Made by a program: the position numbers and the translations under genes
Notes under the pieces: model-generated
The model's input: only the letters and a program-made list of their open reading frames with translations
Database searches by the model: none
What the model was told of the DNA's origin: nothing
Assembly: GCA_030639665.1 (NCBI GenBank)
Contig: DAOWCC010000049.1
Location: 1 to 12,629, forward strand
Direction of reading: 5' to 3'
DNA: 12,629 nt
From: Elusimicrobiota bacterium
Lineage (GTDB): Bacteria; Elusimicrobiota; Elusimicrobia; Elusimicrobiales; UBA9959
Part shown: piece after piece, positions 6,545 through 10,763 of the stretch
Layout of the letters: each line of letters begins with the position of its first letter
How positions within the stretch are numbered: the first letter of the stretch is position 1

Positions 6545-6585
6545 AAGCGGTGAACGGTGGTTTCCGTTCACCGCTTTTTCTTTTT
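6545..6585 (+). terminator. Intrinsic terminator of the C11 protease gene
   Basis: AAGCGGTGAACGG (6545-6557), loop TGGTTT, CCGTTCACCGCTT (6564-6576): a perfect 13-bp stem followed by TTTTTCTTTTTG. It lies 26 nt after the protease stop codon. Confidence 0.95.
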
Positions 6586-6660
6586 GTTATCGCTTCACGC
6601 GTCAATTCTTATATTGTATGCTCTTTTGCAAAATTGTATTTTGTTTAAATTTCGAATAGA

Positions 6661-6690
6661 TTGACTGATATAGCCCAAAAAGAATATAAT
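6661..6690 (+). promoter_or_regulatory. Promoter of the tRNA-tuf-ribosomal protein operon
   Basis: TTGACT (6661-6666), 18 bp, TATAAT (6685-6690). Transcription is expected to start near 6697, about 15 nt before tRNA-Gly. No other promoter of similar quality and no terminator was seen between here and the pyrophosphatase gene, so most of the right half of the window could be one transcript. The bases 6591-6660 upstream are AT-rich and show nothing else recognisable. Confidence 0.7.
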
Positions 6691-6711
6691 TATACCACTA
6701 CTTATATATAG

Positions 6712-6782
6712 GCGGGCGTAGTTCAACGGTAGAACACTAGCCTTCCAAGCTTGTTATGTGGGTTCGATTCCCATCGCCCGCT
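6712..6782 (+). tRNA. tRNA-Gly (anticodon TCC)
   Basis: Cloverleaf: acceptor GCGGGCG (6712-6718) with CGCCCGC (6775-6781), D arm GTTC/GAAC, anticodon loop CTTCCAA with TCC at 6744-6746, T arm GTGGG-TTCGATT-CCCAT, discriminator T. The anticodon stem has one T-T mismatch. No CCA is encoded. Anticodon TCC reads GGA and probably GGG; it cannot read UGA. Confidence 0.95.
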
Positions 6783-6927
6783 CTTAAACGATGGTGAATT
6801 GGAAGGCTAACTAAAGTTAAGGGTTGCAATTTCCAACGATAGTATTGTTTTTGGAAATGGGAATAGACTCCTTATATTCTTTCAAGTCGCCCGCTCCAAT
6901 TATATGGAGACGAGTTTGTGAATAAGC
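6783..6927 (+). repeat. tRNA spacer with direct and inverted fragments of tRNA-Gly
   Basis: Spacer between tRNA-Gly and tRNA-Thr. TCGCCCGCTC at 6887-6896 repeats the 3' end of tRNA-Gly (6774-6783). TTGGAAGGCTA at 6799-6809 is the exact reverse complement of the anticodon arm segment 6738-6748, and CGATGG (6789-6794) is the complement of CCATCG (6771-6776). There is also a perfect 8-bp hairpin, ATTTCCAA (6829-6836)/TTGGAAAT (6851-6858), and a 5-bp stem CTCCA/TGGAG (6894-6909). No complete second tRNA can be folded from it. Confidence 0.5.
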
Positions 6928-6999
6928 GCTGGGGTAGCTCAACGGTAGAGCACCTCCTTGGTAAGGAGAAGGTTGTGGGTTCAAATCCCATCTCCAGCT
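6928..6999 (+). tRNA. tRNA-Thr (anticodon GGT)
   Basis: Acceptor GCTGGGG (6928-6934) with CTCCAGC (6992-6998), D arm GCTC/GAGC, anticodon loop TTGGTAA with GGT at 6960-6962, T arm GTGGG-TTCAAAT-CCCAT, discriminator T, no encoded CCA. The outermost anticodon-stem pair is C-A. A tRNA-Thr directly upstream of tuf is a classical bacterial arrangement. Confidence 0.95.
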
Positions 7000-7048
7000 T
7001 AGTAGCATCAAACGGTTTTCAGTAGATAGTAGGTTGGGATATGTAGTT

Positions 7049-7090
7049 GCAGAGCTTCCGCCAAAAACAATTGGCGGACAAGTGCTCTGC
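7049..7090 (+). promoter_or_regulatory. Long hairpin in the tuf leader
   Basis: GCAGAGC (7049-7055) pairs with GCTCTGC (7084-7090), and TCCGCCAA (7057-7064) pairs with TTGGCGGA (7071-7078) around the loop AAACAA. The two stems are joined by an asymmetric internal loop (T against CAAGT). No T-run follows, so it is not an intrinsic terminator. It may be a processing site separating tRNA-Thr from tuf mRNA or a control element for tuf. Downstream, GATTAGGA is repeated at 7094-7101 and 7109-7116, the second copy contributing the tuf Shine-Dalgarno AGGAG (7113-7117). Confidence 0.55.
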
Positions 7091-7126
7091 CATGATTAGG
7101 AAATTAACGATTAGGAGAAAAATAAA

Positions 7127-8323
7127 ATGGCAAAAGAAAAATTCGACAGAAACAAACCGCATGTGAATGTAGGAACAATAGGACATGTTGACCACGGTAA
7201 AACGACATTAACCGCGGCTTTAACCAAGGTTTTAGCCGGACAAGGCAAAGCGAAAGAGATGAAGTACGCGGAAATAGCGAAAGGCGGAGTGGTCAGAGAC
7301 GCCTCAAAGATTTTAACGGTAGCGGTTTCGCATGTTGAATATGAAACAGATAAACGCCATTACGCGCATATAGATTGTCCCGGACATGCCGACTATATCA
7401 AGAATATGATAACGGGCGCGGCGCAAATGGACGGAGCCATATTGGTGGTGTCCGCCGCGGACGGCCCCATGCCTCAAACCAAAGAGCATGTTCTTTTAGC
7501 CAGACAGGTAAATGTGCCCAATTTGGTTGTGTTTTTAAACAAAGCCGATTTGGTTGACGATGCCGAATTATTGGAATTGGTTGAAGTGGAAGTCAGAGAC
7601 TTGCTTAATAAATATGAATTTGACGGTGATAATATCACCATCATCAGAGGCAGCGCATTAAAAGCAATGGAAGGGGATAAAGGCGAGCTTGGAGAAGGAG
7701 CAATAATGAAATTGCTTGAAGCCCTTGATACACAGATTCCTGATCCTAAAAGAGAAACCGATAAACCTTTCTTGATGGCTGTTGAAGATGTTTTCACGAT
7801 AACCGGTAGAGGAACAGTAGCCACCGGCAGAGTGGAGCAAGGAAAGATTAATGTGGGCGATGCTGTTGAAATCATAGGTTTAAGAGAAACCAAAGCTTCA
7901 GTGGCCACCGGCCTTGAAATGTTCAGAAAGTTGCTGGATGAGTCTGTTGCCGGCGATAATATCGGAATGCTTTTAAGAGGCATCGACAAAGATAATGTGG
8001 AAAGAGGGCAAGTAATAGCGAAGCCTGGATCCATAAAGCCTCATAAGAAATTTAAAGGTGAAGTTTATATTTTAACGAAAGAAGAAGGCGGAAGACATAC
8101 ACCTTTCTTTAAAGGATATAAACCTCAGTTCTATTTCAGAACGACGGATGTAACGGGAGCGACTTTCTTGAAAGATGGAGCCGAGATGATAATGCCCGGA
8201 GATCATACTGAAATAACGGTAGAATTAATAATGCCCGTAGCCATGGATAAAGGCTTAAGATTCGCCATAAGAGAAGGCGGACATACGGTAGGAGCGGGTG
8301 TTGTAACTGAAGTTATAGAATAA
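7127..8323 (+). CDS. tuf: Translation elongation factor Tu
   Basis: EF-Tu is the GTPase that carries aminoacyl-tRNA to the ribosomal A site. The 398-residue length is normal. G1 P-loop GHVDHGKT (19-26), G3 DCPGH (83-87), G4 NKAD (138-141) and the G5-type SAL in IIRGSALKA are all present. Domain 2 shows TGRGTVATGRVEQG, and domain 3 shows GGRHTPFF, YFRTTDVTG and the terminal GAGVVTEVIE. The switch I (G2) region is unusual: in place of the common RGITINT before SHVEYET it reads KILTVAV, with a nearby KGGVVRDAS segment and about two extra residues; the Mg-binding Thr position is kept. The other reading frames there do not restore RGITI, so this is not a frameshift. The start has AGGAG at 7113-7117. 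Upstream tRNAs and downstream rpmG form the usual operon. Confidence 0.98.
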   Translation: MAKEKFDRNKPHVNVGTIGHVDHGKTTLTAALTKVLAGQGKAKEMKYAEIAKGGVVRDASKILTVAVSHVEYETDKRHYAHIDCPGHADYIKNMITGAAQMDGAILVVSAADGPMPQTKEHVLLARQVNVPNLVVFLNKADLVDDAELLELVEVEVRDLLNKYEFDGDNITIIRGSALKAMEGDKGELGEGAIMKLLEALDTQIPDPKRETDKPFLMAVEDVFTITGRGTVATGRVEQGKINVGDAVEIIGLRETKASVATGLEMFRKLLDESVAGDNIGMLLRGIDKDNVERGQVIAKPGSIKPHKKFKGEVYILTKEEGGRHTPFFKGYKPQFYFRTTDVTGATFLKDGAEMIMPGDHTEITVELIMPVAMDKGLRFAIREGGHTVGAGVVTEVIE

Positions 8324-8437
8324 AAAAAGCGCGGAGGCCGCAAAAGTAGGGCGTAAAAAATGAAGCGCGAAGAGCGCAGAAGATTTTGCGCTATCTGCGA
8401 AGTTTTAGCGTTCTTTGCGAGTTTAAGGATATAATTT
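8324..8437 (+). other. tuf-rpmG spacer with hairpins and a possible 24-codon ORF
   Basis: The spacer is locally richer in GCGC than its surroundings. AGCGCA (8373-8378) pairs with TGCGCT (8387-8392) around an 8-nt loop. An ATG at 8360, with AGGG at 8348-8351 upstream, opens a frame of 24 codons (starts MKREERRRFCAIC) ending at 8434, three bases before the rpmG ATG and across its Shine-Dalgarno. It could be a leader peptide or chance. Confidence 0.3.
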
Positions 8438-8593
8438 ATGGCAGATAGAGTTATAGTCACACTTGCTTGTTCAAAGTGTAAAAACAAGAATTATCATTTT
8501 CAACGCGGAAAGAAAAAAGACTTTAAAATTGAGTTGAAAAAGTTTTGTAAAGCTTGCGGAAAGCAAGTTCTTCACAAACAAGTAAAGTCATAA
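8438..8593 (+). CDS. rpmG: 50S ribosomal protein L33
   Basis: A 51-residue protein of the large ribosomal subunit. The sequence opens MADRVIVTLACSKCKN and carries two CxxC pairs, Cys11/Cys14 and Cys37/Cys40 (FCKACGK), so it is the zinc-ribbon (C+) form of L33. C+ forms need zinc; genomes with zinc-regulated paralogues keep a C- form elsewhere, which cannot be judged here. Length and basic composition are normal. AAGGA at 8425-8429 is a good ribosome binding site, 8 nt before the ATG. The gene sits between tuf and tRNA-Trp, an arrangement common in bacteria, and its TAA is 10 nt from the tRNA. Confidence 0.95.
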   Translation: MADRVIVTLACSKCKNKNYHFQRGKKKDFKIELKKFCKACGKQVLHKQVKS

Positions 8594-8603
8594 AACCCTT
8601 AAT

Positions 8604-8674
8604 GGGAGCGTCGGTTAAAGGTAAACCAGCGGTCTCCAAAACCGCAACTGAGGGTTCGAGTCCTTCCGCTCCCG
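8604..8674 (+). tRNA. tRNA-Trp (anticodon CCA)
   Basis: Acceptor GGGAGCG (8604-8610) with CGCTCCC (8667-8673), D arm GGTT/AACC, anticodon stem GCGGT/ACCGC with loop CTCCAAA and CCA at 8636-8638, T loop TTCGAGT, discriminator G, no encoded CCA. Positions 8-9 are TC instead of the more usual TA. The CCA anticodon reads UGG only, so this tRNA gives no support for UGA being read as Trp. Confidence 0.95.
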
Positions 8675-8745
8675 AACCCTATAACCGCCGGAGTTAATCG
8701 GTTGAGGGAGTTTTAAGGCTAAGAAATGCTATAATTAAGGCGATT

Positions 8746-8934
8746 ATGAATAAAATAACAGAATTTCTAAAAGGCGTATACGAAGAATTGTCTAAGGTAA
8801 CATGGCTGAATCGTCAGGATGTTATAAAGTCCACCATTGCGGTGACTGTGGTTGTTATACTGGTCTCCATCTACATAAGTTTGGTTGACTTTGGACTTTC
8901 AAAAATAATCGGTAGTTTGATCGGAGGTCGGTAA
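8746..8934 (+). CDS. secE: Preprotein translocase subunit SecE
   Basis: A 62-residue single-span subunit of the SecYEG channel in the inner membrane, clamping SecY. The cytoplasmic amphipathic segment FLKGVYEELSKVTWLNRQDV (8-27) is the family signature, followed by one membrane helix at about 29-50 (STIAVTVVVILVSIYISLVDFGL). This is the short form found in most bacteria outside the enterics. AAGG at 8737-8740 precedes the ATG by 5 nt. nusG begins 5 nt after its stop, and its Shine-Dalgarno GGAGG lies inside secE, so the two are translationally close. Confidence 0.97.
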   Translation: MNKITEFLKGVYEELSKVTWLNRQDVIKSTIAVTVVVILVSIYISLVDFGLSKIIGSLIGGR

Positions 8935-8939
8935 AATAT

Positions 8940-9470
8940 ATGGCAAGAGGTTGGTATGTAATTCACACTCGAACGGGCTTTGAAGATCGCGTGCAAAAAA
9001 TAATTCAGCAAAAAGTGGACAATAATGAACTTTACAATAAGGTGTTCAGTATATTGGTTCCTACGGAAGATATAATACAAGTAAAGCAAAACAAAAAAGA
9101 GGTTCGCAAAAGAAAATTTTTCCCCGGCTATGTTTTGGTTGAGTTAAATCTTGATAATGAAACATATTGGGCGATTAAGGGCATACAGGGTGTATCCGGC
9201 TTTTTAGGAGATCCCAAACCGGTTCCTCTTCAAGAGCGTGAAGCTCATAAGATACTTGAATTGGTTAATATCTCCAGTCAAGAAAAACCGAAACCTGCCG
9301 TCCAGTTTGAAAAAGGCGAGAACATAAGAATTACCGAAGGCGCTTTCAAACATTTTATGGGCGTAGTTGAGCAGGTAAGCGAGCAAAAATCCAAACTTAA
9401 AGTTACGGTAACCGTATTTGACAGGCCTACTCCTGTGGAATTGGATTTTCTTCAAGTTGAAAAGGTTTAA
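8940..9470 (+). CDS. nusG: Transcription termination/antitermination factor NusG
   Basis: NusG binds the RNA polymerase clamp through its N-terminal domain and couples to Rho or ribosomal protein S10 through its KOW domain. The 176-residue length is typical. The NGN domain starts MARGWYVIHTRTGFEDRV (1-18) and includes RKRKFFPGYVLVEL and the segment IKGIQGVSGFLG. The KOW domain is at about 118-176, with FEKGENIRITEGAFKHFMG followed by VEQV. No insertion is seen. The ribosome binding site GGAGG (8923-8927) lies inside the end of secE. Gene order secE-nusG-rplK-rplA is the standard one. Confidence 0.98.
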   Translation: MARGWYVIHTRTGFEDRVQKIIQQKVDNNELYNKVFSILVPTEDIIQVKQNKKEVRKRKFFPGYVLVELNLDNETYWAIKGIQGVSGFLGDPKPVPLQEREAHKILELVNISSQEKPKPAVQFEKGENIRITEGAFKHFMGVVEQVSEQKSKLKVTVTVFDRPTPVELDFLQVEKV

Positions 9471-9497
9471 TTTAATAATTAAGGAAAGGTAATACAT

Positions 9498-9929
9498 ATG
9501 GCAAAGGTTAAGAAAGTAAAGGCGTTTATTAAATTGCAAGTTCCGGCAGGAGCCGCGAATCCCGCGCCTCCCATTGGTCCCGCTTTAGGACAGCATGGCG
9601 TTAATATAATGGATTTTTGTAAGCAGTTTAATGAGAAAACAAAAAAAATGGAATCGGGAGTTCCCATTCCGGTGGTTATAACCGTTTATGAAGACAGAAC
9701 TTTTAGTTTTATCACTAAAATGCCTCCAATGTCGGCGCTTATAAAAAAAGCCGCGGGACTTGCGAAAGGTTCCGGTGAGCCTAATAAGAATAAGGTCGGA
9801 AAATTAAATCTTAAGCAGATTGAAGAAGTTGCCGCTCAGAAAATGCCCGATCTTAATACTAAAGATGTGAAAGAGGCTATGCAAATGGTTAGAGGCACAG
9901 CCAGAAGCATGGGAATAGAAACGGAGTAG
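9498..9929 (+). CDS. rplK: 50S ribosomal protein L11
   Basis: L11 binds the GTPase-associated region of 23S rRNA together with the L10-L12 stalk. The 143-residue protein has the conserved N-terminal segment VPAGAANPAPPIGPALGQHG (16-35), which includes the proline pair that thiostrepton-type drugs contact, and the C-terminal rRNA-binding domain with KAAGLAKGSGEPNKNKVGKL and the ending MVRGTARSMGI. Length is normal. The start has AGGAAAGG at 9482-9489. It is the only gene in the window ending in TAG. A 99-nt spacer with a hairpin separates it from rplA. Confidence 0.98.
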   Translation: MAKVKKVKAFIKLQVPAGAANPAPPIGPALGQHGVNIMDFCKQFNEKTKKMESGVPIPVVITVYEDRTFSFITKMPPMSALIKKAAGLAKGSGEPNKNKVGKLNLKQIEEVAAQKMPDLNTKDVKEAMQMVRGTARSMGIETE

Positions 9930-9979
9930 CATAGAGAGTAGAAATAAGTAAGCAGAAAGCAGTTATAAAAAAATGAAAG

Positions 9980-10016
9980 TGAGGAAGCGGCGCTATAGCG
10001 TTGCGATAATACCTCA
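9980..10016 (+). promoter_or_regulatory. Hairpin in the rplK-rplA spacer, possible L1 control site
   Basis: Within the 99-nt spacer 9930-10028, GCGGCGC (9987-9993) pairs with GCGTTGC (9998-10004) around TATA (two G-U pairs), and TGAGG (9980-9984) pairs with CCTCA (10012-10016) outside it, with unpaired AA and GATAATA between. The structure ends one base before the rplA Shine-Dalgarno GGGAG (10018-10022). L1 is known to repress its own mRNA in other bacteria, usually at a site before rplK; here the space before rplK is too short (27 nt). The role is an inference. Confidence 0.35.
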
Positions 10017-10028
10017 GGGAGAATAATA

Positions 10029-10712
10029 ATGGGAAAGAGAATAAATAATTTAAAAAAAGAATTGGATTTGGAAAAAATATATTCAATTGAAGAAGCCGTT
10101 GAACTTGTAAAGAAAAATGCTACGGCAAAATTTGATGAAACCGTTGAAGTTCATGTGAAACTTGGAATAGATCCCAAGCATTCCGATCAAATGGTTAGAA
10201 ATATTGTCTCTCTTCCCCATGGCACCGGAAAAACCAAAAAGGTTGCCGTTATAGCCAAAGGCGAAAAAGCCAAGGAAGCTCAAGACGCGGGAGCCGATAT
10301 GTATGGCGGTTCCGATATTATTGATGAGATTTCCAAAGGCAAGATGGATTTTGATGTTCTCGTTGTTACGCCCGATTTAATGAAGGATGTGGCAAAGCTT
10401 GGTAAAATACTCGGACCTCGCGGGCTTATGCCGAATCCGAAAAGCGGAACGGTTACCTTTGATGTGAAAACAGCGGTTAAAGAACTTAAAGCGGGAAGAA
10501 TAGAGTTTAAATCCGATTCTCACGGAATTATTCATTCACTTATTGGAAAAGCTTCTTTTTCCAACGCGAATATCGTGGAGAATTTAAAAGTTGTCGTAGA
10601 CGCTATTGTCAGACATAAGCCTTCGGCGTCTAAAGGCGTGTACCTTCAATCCATTTTTGTAACTTCCACAATGGGTCCCAGTTTTAGCATAGATACCAAT
10701 ACAAAATTCTAA
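10029..10712 (+). CDS. rplA: 50S ribosomal protein L1
   Basis: L1 forms the mobile L1 stalk that moves with deacylated tRNA at the E site, and in many bacteria also represses its own operon. The 227-residue protein shows the N-terminal YSIEEAVELVKKNATAKFDETVEVHVKLGID (19-49), the segment VRNIVSLPHGTGKTKKVAV, the signature GKILGPRGLMPNPKSGTV, and the C-terminal SFSNANIVENL and GVYLQSIFVTSTMGPS. Two-domain organisation and length are normal. The start has GGGAG at 10018-10022. In most bacteria rplJ and rplL follow; here they do not. Confidence 0.98.
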   Translation: MGKRINNLKKELDLEKIYSIEEAVELVKKNATAKFDETVEVHVKLGIDPKHSDQMVRNIVSLPHGTGKTKKVAVIAKGEKAKEAQDAGADMYGGSDIIDEISKGKMDFDVLVVTPDLMKDVAKLGKILGPRGLMPNPKSGTVTFDVKTAVKELKAGRIEFKSDSHGIIHSLIGKASFSNANIVENLKVVVDAIVRHKPSASKGVYLQSIFVTSTMGPSFSIDTNTKF

Positions 10713-10763
10713 ATTTAAAACTTTCAGGGGCTTTTTAAGAAAAAACTTTATTAAGGGGAAAAC

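Noticed and set aside
6817..7011. 64-codon - strand frame with a WDLNPQPSPYQGGALPLSYPS-like segment
   Set aside because: It is the antisense translation of tRNA-Thr; this sequence type is a well known false protein prediction.
7265..7340. Compensating frameshifts as the cause of the odd EF-Tu switch I
   Set aside because: The other two frames over this stretch give stop codons or unrelated sequence and never RGITI.
8604..8674. UGA read as tryptophan (code 4)
   Set aside because: The tRNA-Trp anticodon is CCA, not TCA, and the in-frame TGA replaces Gly. A second tRNA-Trp elsewhere cannot be excluded.
8727..8735. TGC-TATAAT just before secE, a possible extended -10 promoter
   Set aside because: No -35 at proper spacing, and it would start transcription about 5 nt from the ATG, cutting off the AAGG ribosome binding site. 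Probably chance in AT-rich spacer.
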